Assembly (NCBI RefSeq): GCF_000182925.2
Contig: NC_026505.1
Location: 806,001 to 870,000 of the forward strand
Direction: 5' to 3'
Length of the DNA: 64,000 nucleotides
From: Neurospora crassa OR74A
Lineage: Eukaryota; Ascomycota; Sordariomycetes; Sordariales; Sordariaceae
Shown: in pieces, positions 10,911-21,495 of the stretch
Numbering within the stretch: position 1 is the first letter of the stretch
Layout: every line of letters begins with the position of its first letter
The notes under the pieces: generated by a model
Databases searched by the model: none
What the model was told of the DNA's origin: nothing
What the model saw: the letters and a program-made list of their open reading frames with translations, nothing else
Made by a program: the position numbers and the translations under genes

Positions 10911-11206
10911 GCGTGTCCCGCGAATGCCGTCAGTGCCTAGAGCAGCAGCAGCGACGTCGTGAGAGCCATTCCCGTGACTGCCACCACCACGCAACATATC
11001 AACCTGCCCCCTACGCGGCAACATACCAGAAGCGTCATGACGGCGACACCTTTAGCACTGCGCCGACCTATCTTCCCAGCGGGCCGGCCGAGCGCGACTG
11101 GCTGGATGACGACAGCATAGCGCCCTCAGACAGCATCAGCCAAGTCCCCCCTTACCCGAACGGGTATCCTTCGGGACATGCGCCTCATGTTTCGAGTCGT
11201 CGTTAA

Positions 11207-12804
11207 TTTGGTTGTTGTTGATGATGTTTGCTTTTGCTGCTGTTAATACCTAGAAGCGACGGCGTGGGAGCAATCTCGATTTCTTTTTTTTTTTTTTCCA
11301 ACTTGTGTGTCATTTTGGGATATACACCTTTTGGGCATTTCTCTTTTCCTTTTATTTTTTTTCTTCATGTTCTTACGTCTGGGCGGTTTTTACGAAACAT
11401 GGATTGGTCACTCTTCTCTCTCTCCGCTAGAGCAGCTACAGAGATTGGGTGATTCAACATTCGTACAATAAGAGCAATTGGGAGGGTTAGCATTTGGAAT
11501 TTTTACAGCAGATACACACACCTGATAGAGATACACAATTTGAATCCCTCCAAACCAATTCCTAGTTGTTTGAAATGGATTGTGAACTGTTGCTGGCTGC
11601 ATATGTACTGAATGACAGGTAGCATTGGTGTGGTGGTGGTGTTGGTGGTCGTCTTCAGCCAACGCGGCGATATCTCCAGCCGAAGACGGACGGCGGTGAG
11701 GGGTTGGTCGACCACTATTTCCCATGATTGACGAAAGCTCTCCCCCGCCAAAGACGAGGAGGGGTTCCAGTTGACCTACTGTAGCTAAGCTGAGCTGAGC
11801 TGAGCTGAGCTGCTGCTGCTATCTTATCACTTATCGGTTATCGGAGCTTCACTCTCCTAGACCTAGGGTGCTTTGATGTCATTGTTCTGCTGAAAGATCA
11901 TTGGTCAGCCTTCAGAAGACGGGTGCCCAGTCTGCCAAGATTTAGGACCTTAAACTCCGCGTGGAGTGGTGGGGCGTGATGTCACTGGTGGAGTGCATCC
12001 CCTGAAAGATTAAGCGGTAATTACAGGCTCTTCCCTGTTGAAGTGTTCACTCAACGCCAATCTCCCGGCAGTCTGACTTTTCGACATGACGACCACTTGG
12101 TCTAGACCTTCATGATGAGACAACAAAAAGTCAAATTCAAGAAAAGAAACCCATGAATGCAACCCTTGGTGAGTTGCTGTGCTGCCGAGTTCCGTCTTAG
12201 CTTCCCTTAGTATAATCTTCCTCAGCCTGTGACAACGTCTCGTTCAGGTCGAAGTCAAGGGACTCGTAATTTTGTCTCCCAGTTTCATGCCTAACGACGT
12301 ACATACCATTGTACCTGTCCAGGTCATAATGTACCTTACTTGCTCACAACCGGGCAGCCAGGATAACCAGGGCAAGCGGTGACACTGCAGACAACCTGCC
12401 TGGAATGTCCAACAGGCACTTACACACAATTCACTCTCGCTTGCCTCACTGGTACAGACGGGAAGCGAGTTCAGCCCTTCCTGACCATTCACTGGCACAC
12501 AACCATCCCGTCTTCCATTATGACGTCAAACCAACAAACACATGCCGTGTTTGGAACGCACAGGTTCTTTGCTGTTCCGTTTGTTGTTATAAACCATCAC
12601 AGCTCACCACTCAACCACTTCTGACTTTTCAGTTTGAAATATCCAACAGCTTGTACACTCAACTCCTGTACAACTCGAACTGGAACAAGGGCTGCCACTA
12701 CAGACCAGGCCAGGCCAGTCTCAACTCGGTACCCGATCCAGTGGAGATATCTCGCGAGTAAACAATAACAACACCGACAACAACCGAGAAACCACACCAC
12801 AAAG
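11207..12804. other. Intergenic, 1.6 kb, with GCTGA pentanucleotide repeat
   Basis: No supportable gene. A GCTGA tandem repeat followed by GCT units lies at about 11784-11820. The last 200 bases are the leader of the PAP2 gene. Confidence 0.5.
11784..11820. repeat. GCTGA pentanucleotide repeat
   Basis: About five GCTGA/GCTAA units run directly into GCT triplets. Confidence 0.85.
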
Positions 12805-14073
12805 ATGGGCTTCTTCAACCGTCAACCTCGCGCCGCGGATGGTGCCGCACCGCCTGTTGCTGCTAATGGCACTACTCGCAATGAGAAGCGTGCTCGTCGC
12901 CATGGCTTCGAGCCCTACACCATGACCACCAGGCCCACCTTTGGCCAGTGGCTCAAGTACACTTGGCTTGATATTCTCACCATGGCCGCCCTCGGTGCCA
13001 TCGGTCTCGGCGTAAGTCTCTTCACTCAAACCCTCCTCACCTTATCGTCATCTACCTTGTTCAAATTCTAACATGATGCCACAATACAGGTCTATTACGC
13101 TCACCCGGCCCCCTCCCGCTCTTTTGCCGTCCAGTTCTCCGACGGCGAAGTCGTCTACCCCCAGTTTGCCTACCCGATGCGCAAGGAAATCATTCCCATC
13201 TGGCTTGCCGCCTTCCTGGCCTCCATCATTCCCATCTTCATCATCCTGTGCATGCAGATTCGCATCCGCTCCTTCTGGGACGTCAACAACGGCGTCTTGG
13301 GTCTTTTGTACAGTCTCATCACCGCCGCCGTCTTCCAGGTTTTCATCAAATGGCTTATCGGTGGCCTGCGCCCTCACTTCCTGACCGTCTGCAAGCCCGA
13401 CATCACTCGCGCTACCAACACCCAAATTGCCGAGAAGGGCTACTCGGCCCAAGGTTTCGCCGAGATTTACTACACCAAGGATATCTGCACGGGTGATCCG
13501 AATGAGATTGATGATTCGCTCGAGTCTATGCCATCTGGTCACTCCACCGCTGCCTTCGCGGGATTCATCTTCTTGGCCCTCTACCTCAACGCCAAGCTCA
13601 AGGTCTTCTCCAACTACCACCCCGCGCTCTGGAAGCTCGCCGCCGTCTACGCTCCCGTGCTCGGCGCGTGCCTGATTGCCGGCGCCTTGACCATTGATGA
13701 GTTCCACCACTGGTATGACGTCCTCGCTGGCGCGGTTATCGGCACCATCATGGCTTTCAGCGCCTACCGCATGGTGTATGCGAGCATCTGGGATTGGCGC
13801 TACAACCATATCCCTCTCAACAGGTCCAACCCGTTCCCCTTTGGCAGCCGCGACGATATGGAGCTGGGCGGCGCTACTTTCACCAGGCAGGTTGGCTGGG
13901 GCACCAGCGGTGCTGGCTTCCCGTTTGATGACAAGCATGGCTATGCTGGTGGTGGATACGGTGGCTATGGTGGTTATGGTGGTGGACCGGCGATTAACCG
14001 CAAGCCGGTTGCTGGCAATGGCGTCGGAGGTCCCTTCCACAGTCATGGAGCGAGGGGTGAGCAAATGGTTTAA
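12805..14073 (+). CDS. PAP2-superfamily phosphatase (lipid phosphate / DPP1-like)
   Basis: Integral membrane phosphatase of the type 2 phosphatidate phosphatase superfamily, expected to dephosphorylate lipid phosphates such as diacylglycerol pyrophosphate or phosphatidate. Exons are 12805-13011 and 13090-14073; the intron is 78 nt with a ctaac branch site. The protein is 396 aa. About six hydrophobic segments are visible, starting at 55-72 and 100-125. Motif C1 is KWLIGGLRP (K156...R163-P164). C2 is MPSGHS (PSGH 217-220). C3 is LTIDEFHHWYD (H275, D279). C3 is unusual: the family consensus is S-R-x5-H-x3-D, but here the Ser-Arg pair is Ala-Leu, so the phosphate-contacting Arg is absent. The C-terminal tail is Gly/Tyr-rich. 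It could be a diverged clade with altered activity. Confidence 0.9.
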
Positions 14074-16528
14074 GGGGTTAGTTCCCTGGTGGAATTGAAC
14101 AAAAAGGTGTTTTGTTATGAAAAGAGGAGAGAGTTAGTGGGAGGCGGAAGGAAGGCAGTCGAAGTTGCCCTTGCTCATGCATTGGTCATGAACGGGTATA
14201 ATTATGAAGTACGAGCCCTACGACATATATTGTTTTCTTTTGCAGTTGTTCATAGGTAGCCTTGTTGCTGGCTGGCGTTTGGTTCTGGTCAGGGATGACT
14301 GTTGAGCGACGACTGTCGAGTTCGAATACCCCCATCTTTCTTCAGCATACCCAACTAATTAGCTGAACGATAATCCATATTTTAAATAACTTTATCGCTT
14401 TTCTTCATCGTGACTACCTTGGTTTTTGGTAAGTCGAATATTAAATTGATATTTCCTACACCACTGACAGTCCTCAACCAAAGAAAAAATTCAGGCCCAA
14501 AAAAACAAGAAGAATTCAATTAAAAGAAGAAAAATTCACGCCAAGCTTCATGGAAAGGAATCCGAATAAGTTCTCCATGTTCAATCGTCCGGGACCGAAG
14601 CTGTAATAGAAGACGAGGGTATCAGGAAAAGACACGGAACGGGCAGCCTAGAGTACCTCTCGTAATAACCCCTCCCCCCTGCGGTAACAACATGTACGAC
14701 ATGGGCCTTTGGCAGGCAGTTTATATCTTCAGAAATCCAAGGCTTTGCGACCGGCTTGTATCTTTCCTCGAATATTGAAACTGGGCGAACAGACAAATGG
14801 AGTTCAAGTTCGAGCTAAGCTGAGGGCAACGTGAAGATTGCAAATGACTGTACCTTCCATTCCATCTAGGTAGGTAGTTATTAGCCAAGGTATTATCTGA
14901 GTTTAGGTAAAACGTCAGTGTTGTTTCAAACGACTTACTTCATTCAGTTGGTTCAGTCCCCTTGCTTACCCTGCCGATGCGCCTCACACTTTACTACCTA
15001 GTATGGCTTCGAATCAGACGGGACAGGTGCGCTCATCTTAATTAGCCACGACTTTACTCTACCTATTTCCAATCCCGGTGGAAGGAACGATCAATGAGCT
15101 GAGCTTTTCCTTCTTTCTGTGATCACACAGGACGCCGACAGATACCTCTACACTAGGTATGATCCGTCCCTCCCCACCCATACTTACTTGGCATGACGGG
15201 GACTGCACAGAACAGAACACAGCAGTGAAAGCTACAGCACCCGAGATTTCCAAAAGCGTATGTCAAGTCTTGAATAACGAAACCCCTTGTTTAAGCCAAG
15301 AATTTCCAATCGTTTGAGAGAGCGGGCGTAAGACGGGGAAAATAACTTAACTCTTCCGATGGTCGTCTACCACGACATTGAACAAAGACAATGATGGGCA
15401 GAGCAGGGAGAAAGGAGCGATTGACTACCTAGAGATGGGAGGAGCATTAAAAGAATGAACTATTATCTCTAGCACATGGAGGTTCGACTTACAAACGGCG
15501 CTAGACATGAACGGTTTCTGGGCACATTACAAGACAGAAATAGTAACGAGACATTCCATCAATGTTGGTGTCACAAGATCTCAGATGTCCTGTCATGCTT
15601 CTTTTTTGATGGTGGATAAGTAGTTGATGTCACATGAAGCAGACAGCGATAGCCATCATGGAATGTTTCAAATTCCTTTGGAGTTACATGTAAGTTGCAC
15701 ATGGCGCATGACTCCCGCCGTCTAATGCCATGGGGGAGTCGTGCGTTCCGTGCTCTAGAATGTGCTTGCCTCGCTTTCGTCGTTTCATCGTCTGTCAAGC
15801 GGTCGATGAATGTTATACCTTATACCTACAGAACTTGCTATAGAAGTCAAGATGCACACCGTCGTAACCATCCCATTATTTCCCCGGAGTTGAACCTGAT
15901 GAGCAGCTCAACCGCCTGTAACGTAGTGTCAGTCAGCCTCAGCCCAAACTAAGTTCATTCATTGCTTATCCCCATCTGACAACGGGAAAATGTCAGGAAC
16001 AAGGTTTAAAAAAAGGAAAACACAGCCTCAGCCACCTGACAGTTGGCCACCCATGTCCAATAAATAGCCTACGACGACTTATGATCAGTTCTCATACGGA
16101 AAGCCACAGACTCCTCGGACAGACGACCTACAATTTCGTGGTTGACCAACTTGCTTATTTCTCCTCAATGTGGTCTTGTTTTTAAACTCCGGCTTGGCTT
16201 CGACCGAAAAAAGAAATGCCAAGGGAACGTGAGAAAACGGTGTCTCTCGAGTCAGGGGGAAGCAAAGGGCGGGGAGAGTAAGCATGGCCTTATTCAGCCG
16301 ATCAACTCCGTCACACAACGAAAGTTGTTACTCCAAAGGGTCAACATGGGCAGCCACACACTGGTGTATGTGTCAGTACTCCCTCGTCTTCATTCCAGTA
16401 TAAAGACTGCCAGTCCCAGAGATCAATCACATCATCTCATCAACATCAAACAAAACAACTCGACATCACAACCAGCTTTCGCAGCTTAATATCTCCAACA
16501 ATAACGACAACAACCAACAATTAACAAG
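14074..16528. other. Intergenic, 2.5 kb
   Basis: No supportable gene. It contains a CTAGGTAGGTA-type motif at about 14867-14877. Near its end a TATAAAG sequence (about 16400) lies roughly 130 bases upstream of the 5'-UTR intron of the secreted protein gene, fitting a TATA box. Confidence 0.5.
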
Positions 16529-16588
16529 GTGAGGCCAGATACGGGCGACAAACACGAATCAAAAGGTTCATTGACTCACAACTTCCAG
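16529..16588 (+). other. Probable 5'-UTR intron of the secreted protein gene
   Basis: The donor gtgagg follows aacaag, a TTGACTCAC branch-like sequence lies near the end, and the acceptor is ttccag. It is 60 nt, ends 29 bases before the ATG and interrupts a CA-rich leader typical of highly expressed fungal genes. Confidence 0.65.
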
Positions 16589-16617
16589 ACATAACCCACG
16601 CAAGCCAACACACCAAA

Positions 16618-17010
16618 ATGCTCTTCAAGACCACACTCCTCTCCCTCCTGGCCACCGCTTCTTCGGCCACCACCATCCCCAGGGACTCCTCCTCCTACAC
16701 CGACATCAACAAGTGCCTCCCCGGCCAAATCTCCATCAAGGGTACATGCTTCAAGGCCGGCGCCTTCTGCGGCGGGTTCGCCGCCATTCCTTGCGCCGAC
16801 GCGAAGCAGATCTGCGTCGACGACCCGCGCGATGATTGCGACCCGAAGAAGGGAGGTGCCGACTGTGGCGGCGTCTGCATCGAGCCGCTGGTCTGCGGCG
16901 GATTCTTGGGCACTTTGTGCCCTAAAGGGCTGACTTGTGTGGATGATCCTAGGGATGATTGCGATCCTGAGAATGGTGGTGCGGATTGCGGTGGTATTTG
17001 CGTTGCTTGA
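16618..17010 (+). CDS. Small secreted cysteine-rich protein with internal duplication
   Basis: 130 aa in one coding exon. Residues 1-17 form a classic signal peptide (MLFKTTLLSLLATASSA), so the product is probably secreted. The mature part has 14 cysteines. The block C-GGF-x4-C-x5-C-VDDPRDDCDP-x2-GGADCGG-x-C occurs twice (residues about 57-95 and 97-129), with six cysteines per copy and two more at the N-terminal side. This is a recent or strongly constrained tandem duplication. I do not know a biochemical function; similar DDPxDDCDP-type cysteine-rich proteins occur in other filamentous fungi. The CA-rich leader, TATA-like box and 5'-UTR intron suggest substantial expression. Candidate roles are extracellular, such as wall or effector-like functions, but nothing in the sequence decides between them. 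Confidence 0.88.
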   Translation: MLFKTTLLSLLATASSATTIPRDSSSYTDINKCLPGQISIKGTCFKAGAFCGGFAAIPCADAKQICVDDPRDDCDPKKGGADCGGVCIEPLVCGGFLGTLCPKGLTCVDDPRDDCDPENGGADCGGICVA

Positions 17011-17346
17011 AGGATGGAAGGGCAGGAATGTTAAAGGATAGGAGAAGAATACATGGAAAGAGGATTCAGATGATGACCTAGGGGTCGTCAAGGGGCTGAC
17101 AAGGGGCGAGAAAGGAGCTATGGAGGTACAAACTGGGAGGTTATTGGATTAATGTTGAGAATAAGGGATCCTGTGCCGACAAAGGAAAGATGAGCCACAC
17201 AGCACACCTGCTTGCTCCTTCATTCCGCGTACCACGCAAAAAGAATCGTTGGCAGATTATGAATCAAGCACCTCGCGGTCCCCCATCAACCAATTTTTCT
17301 TTCGAGGGCAGTGGTCAGGAAATGCGTGGTGTTCTTGGCCTTTCTG
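17011..17346. other. Short convergent intergenic region
   Basis: 336 bases between the secreted protein stop and the minus-strand hydrolase stop. Nothing beyond 3' UTR sequence is seen. Confidence 0.5.
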
Positions 17347-18337
17347 CTATAGCTTGCTGGGGGTGAGGGTGGCACCCAACTTCTCACCATCCAGGAACAG
17401 ATTGACCAAGGACGAAAAGTGATCCGCGTACTGATACAAAAAGCCGTGTCCAGAGTCGGGGTATAGGTGCAGATACGCATTCGGTAGTGTCTTGTACATC
17501 AAATAGCTGTTTTCCGTTGGCAAGAGCAAGTCTTGACACCCTGTTTAGATAATGGAGACATTAGCATCATAACCAGGACACACACTTTATGACAGAAAAC
17601 TCACCATTGGCAATTAGCACCGGCATCTTCAACCCCTTCAACTTCTCCAAACTACCCTCCCCCATGAACTTGGCAAACGCAATGCCCTGCCTCCTCGACC
17701 CTTCCTTCCCTAACTGCCCCATCGTCTTCTTCCTCGCACCAGCAATCCTCTTCCAACTCTTTTTCCCCTCCGCCCAGCTCTTTTCCGAACACCGTCCAAA
17801 GAAGCCCTTCATAAACGCCTCTTTCTGCTGCTCCACGGTCTGGGCCGCCGCCAGCCTCTGGAAAGCCTCCAGCTCCTCACGCTTGAATCTCTTGACCCCC
17901 TGTCCATCGCTAGGTGTAGTCCCCGCCAACACCAACCTCCTCACCTTCACTTTGCCTCCTGAATATTCTTCGGCAATCAGCGCCACCATCTGGGCATTGC
18001 ATCCGCCCATGGAGTATCCGAAGACGTCCACTTGCGGAATCCTCATGACGATGAGCAAATCGACAACGCTCTGCGCCCATTCAGTGATGGAAAGAGGAAC
18101 GGCGCCCTCGGAGCGGCCGACGCCGGGGATGTCTGTGAGGATGACGGGCCGTTGGGCGGCGAGAGGGTCGATTAGAGCCGGGTCCCATTGGTCCATGGTG
18201 CCGCGAAAGCCCATGAGCATGACGAGGGGGATCTTGCCGGAGGAAGAAGGCGAAGGGCCGAGGAGGCGGTACGACATGCGTTGGCCATCCTTGCCGAGAG
18301 GGATGAAGAGGTCTTGGGCCGTTGAAAAGCTGGCCAT
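17347..18337 (-). CDS. Alpha/beta hydrolase fold protein (hydrolase A)
   Basis: Exons (minus) 18337-17605 and 17540-17347; the intron 17604-17541 is 64 nt (gtgagt...aaacag). The protein is 308 aa. GFRGTMDQWD (about 43-52) is the oxyanion strand-loop, GYSMGG (107-112, Ser109) the nucleophile elbow, Asp248 in NGCQDLLLP the likely acid, and His276 in DSGHGF the catalytic histidine. The triad is complete only after splicing, which supports the intron. The closest general type is the haloperoxidase/epoxide-hydrolase-like alpha/beta hydrolases with a Lys/Arg-rich cap (about 150-215). The substrate cannot be read from the sequence. A longer upstream open frame exists to 18517, but MASFSTAQDL starts where the recognisable fold begins. 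Confidence 0.88.
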
Positions 18338-19670
18338 TTTTTCGTTTCTTTGATGGATCTGGATATTGGTGAGAAGCTTGTACGAAAGAAGCTGTATCGG
18401 TGGTATCTGGAGGCACTTTATTCTATGAAGGGATGGGTCGAGGAAGTAAACCCCTGGCTGTCCTGAGAACAACATCCGAACCCCGCGTCGTGATGCCGTC
18501 AAATGCCGTGGTGCCAAGTACCGAGGATGTTGGAGGGACCCTAACCCTGTAGACTAGTTCCGTGTGTCAATCGTCATGCGATTGATCACTCGGCCATTGG
18601 AGAGGAGCTTTATAGCTCCTGTCGCTGTTGAACTTCATGGAGGATCGAAAAGTGTTTGGGACGAGTGACAAATCCTCGGAGGGACAAATGTAGTTGATAG
18701 TACTGCCCGTCTGTTGTGCATGGCTCGTTAGGCAGGTGATGATGCGGCGGGAGCGATGAGTGTGACAGAAACACTGGACTTGGAGAAGGAATGGAAGAAT
18801 GGCGACAGCGAGGAGCCCAGTCGAAGAAGGCCTGATTTCGACACGCCTGTCAAGGAATTTAAGACACAACTGTAGATTCGAGGAGGTTTCTGTTGAGGAA
18901 GGACCTCTATTGCAGAGTTTTTCTCTCAGTCTTGAAGTTGGCAAGAACAACCCAACTCCGAAAATCTGAGAAAAAGACATCGGCGGGAGCTCGCTGCTTG
19001 CTGATAGGTCTTGGCATTGAATAAGATGGGATTTGATGGCTGACTAACGTATTCTGACCATTATAGGCTAGAGTCACGTTAGTTCAGAGGCAGTGCGCTA
19101 ACAATTACGGTGACACCCCCGCACAACAGTTCGACCTTCCACTTTGCGTTTGTCGCCCAACCTCAGCCCCCAAAAATCGAACCCTCAAAGAAAGGACTTG
19201 GAATCAGCAGCATGTCATGGACATGCGACACCGTTCAAATTCCGCGTCTAAAGTCACAAGACACGATCAACTGCCATACCGCGTTACCACGATATCAACG
19301 TCACTAGGTAGGTATTCAATGTCTTTGAACATGAAAGGACTGCGCTGCCCGTTGGCGCTTTAGCGACCAGGCTCCAGCTGCCCCCTCCCAATCGCACCAC
19401 CATTGCGCTTCTCCCGCGGGGGAATGGGACCCCGGACCGGGTAATATCCTCTCCAAGACGTTGATTCGAGGCCGGCGACCTCGGACCGCAAGCCGACAAC
19501 CGCGACCACGGCCCGAATGTCAACCACAACTCCCATCCCTTCCTGAGTCTCAAGATCAGGACGACCCTGCACCAGACGAGATGGCAGATACATAAAGGCT
19601 TCTTCGCGTCGACAGCGGCATCTACTTCCACAGCCTTCGCCATCATCACTCGCCCGACATTTGCCTTGGC
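18338..19670. promoter_or_regulatory. Divergent intergenic region between two hydrolases
   Basis: 1.3 kb shared upstream region of hydrolase A (minus) and hydrolase B (plus). No supportable gene. A CTAGGTAGGTA motif is at about 19303-19313. Confidence 0.45.
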
Positions 19671-20851
19671 ATGCTCAACATGACAGATATAAAGAAGGAC
19701 GAGTTCAGTTTCGACAAGGTCGATGAGGACCTGAAGGGCTTCTTCTATGCCCCACCAGGCTATACTGACCACGCCTTCAAATCCTCCAGCGGCGTCGAGC
19801 TCGGAATCCGTGTCTGGCCGGCTGAGAACGTGGTCCAAGACCCAGCCCCGATTGTGTTCTGGACCCATGGAGGCGGGTTTCTCGGCGGACACCACTTCGT
19901 CCCACTTCCGTGGCTGACACCCGGCTTCCGCAAGCGCGGTTACCACCTTGTTTCTCACAACTACCGTCTTGCTCCCCAAGCCGCCCTTGATGACCAAGTC
20001 GCCGACTCTATCGAGGCTGTCGAATGGTGCCGCAAAAATCTCCCGTCTATCTTGGGCGAGGGCAAGGTTGACGTCGACCGCTATGTCCTTGTTGGCGAAT
20101 CCGCTGGCGGAACCCTGGTGACTCTAATGGGCCTGCACTTGACTTCACCTCCTCCAAGGGTCATAGTCGATGTCTACGGCCTTGTAGACATTTCGCCCTT
20201 TGTCAACATGCCCGGCCGCACGACTGAGCCTTGGAAAGGAGAGTTCACCGACGAGGAACTAGAACGCTTCATCAACGATCGGGATCTGAACAACGTCTTG
20301 ACAGATGCTTGCTGCTGGAACGAGCGGGAACTATTTTCCGAGGAAGAAGTTAGAAAGCGCTGGGCGGCCGACATTAAGTACGACAAGCGTTTCCGACTAC
20401 AGGCTGAAGCCCACCAGTGGCGTTCTGTAAGGGCGCTTCCGGGTGACATTCACAAAGCCTTCCTCCACAGCGAGCGATTTCCTGACAAGGCAGAACTGGG
20501 CAAGTTCATCACGTCTATTGCTCCTCTCAGGGTGCTCCAGGAGGACAAACAGCGGCCTTACCCACCAACTGCCTTCCTCCACGGTAGCGCCGACGAGCCT
20601 GTGCCCATTCAGCAAAGCTATGACATGGCCGCTACGCTCAGAGAGAGAGGCGTTCCTGTCATTGAGAGATACGAGGAGGGTGAACCGCACGTATTCGACA
20701 TAAAATACACGGTGAGAGGACCAAGACCTGCTTAACTGTCTGGCAAGTAATAACAAGATGATTGCAGGGCCCCAATGTCCCAGGATGGGAGACGACCATT
20801 CAACCCATTCTCGATTTCGTTGACCAGCACGTTGGGATTAAGAGGCAGTAA
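19671..20851 (+). CDS. HSL-type alpha/beta hydrolase (esterase/lipase-like, hydrolase B)
   Basis: Exons 19671-20711 and 20768-20851; the intron is 56 nt (gtgaga...tgcag). The protein is 374 aa. It shows the hormone-sensitive-lipase group marks: THGGGF (65-70, oxyanion hole) and GESAG (142-146, Ser144), with Asp308 in HGSADEP and His340 in EPHVFD completing the triad. The second exon encodes the last helix (WETTIQPILDFVD). A second in-frame ATG lies 9 bases downstream (M4) and could be the true start. It probably hydrolyses carboxyl esters; many fungal members of this group act on small acyl esters or in detoxification. It is unrelated to hydrolase A beyond the common fold. Confidence 0.88.
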
Positions 20852-21306
20852 GACGAAGCCCACACGGTGGTACTTGCAAATGGCAGACACCATCGGTAGC
20901 CACCGAGGATTACAAATCATGGTGAATTACGAATGCGAGTAAAAGTTTTGTCTCCACCATTCGCAGTTACCTTGTACATCCATCTTTTGCAGCCAATTTC
21001 GTCTCATCCTGTACAACCACCTCTGAAAGAACTCCAGACTCCGGCCTCCGTCAAGGCCCCGACACCTGGTTCTGCCTCAAAAGCGAATTCACTGAATCTA
21101 CAGTGGCTTCTAATAGGAACTGTAAAAAAACGATTCAACACAGGCATTGCCGGCTGCAGCCATCTGCAAGAAGGACTCCACACACACTTGATAGGATCCG
21201 CTAAGGAAATAAGGTTTGTAATTGCATATACACTTTGAAAGCTTGAGAAAATGCCCCTGTTCCTAAACTGCCTTGGAAGAGGACCCCCAACCCCCCCTTC
21301 CCCCCC

Positions 21307-21307
<1 letters not shown>

Positions 21308-21351
<44 letters not shown>
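21308..21351. repeat. Poly(A) tract, 44 bases
   Basis: An uninterrupted run of 44 A follows a C-rich stretch and is followed by GA-rich sequence. It could be a microsatellite or the tail of an old retroposed sequence; no element body is recognisable next to it. Confidence 0.9.
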
Positions 21352-21354
<3 letters not shown>

Positions 21355-21406
21355 AGAGTAGAAAGAGAGAAAGAGAGAAAGACGGCAAAATAAAGATACA
21401 TCGTCC

Positions 21407-21420
21407 TTAACCCTAACCCT
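21407..21420. repeat. Interstitial telomere-like repeats
   Basis: TTAACCCTAACCCT: two CCCTAA units, the complement of the fungal telomere repeat TTAGGG. The tract is too short to imply a former chromosome end. Confidence 0.5.
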
Positions 21421-21453
21421 CGCTCTCAATACCTTGAAGTCAGTTTGCGACAA

Positions 21454-21495
21454 CAACACTTGCAATGCAACACTTGCGATGCAACACTTGCGATG
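21454..21495. repeat. 14-bp tandem repeat, 3 copies
   Basis: Three consecutive copies of CAACACTTGCGATG; the first has A in place of the second G. A second short direct repeat (GATAGCAATAGC, two copies) follows at about 21509-21533. Confidence 0.85.

Noticed and set aside
13048-14064. 338-codon open frame antisense to the PAP2 gene
   Set aside because: It spans the PAP2 intron and exon 2 on the opposite strand and has no recognisable domain.
4262-20851. Secondary metabolite cluster suggested by PaxU-like, hydrolase and thioesterase genes
   Set aside because: No backbone synthase, prenyltransferase, P450 or tailoring set is present, and the genes are widely spaced with housekeeping genes between.
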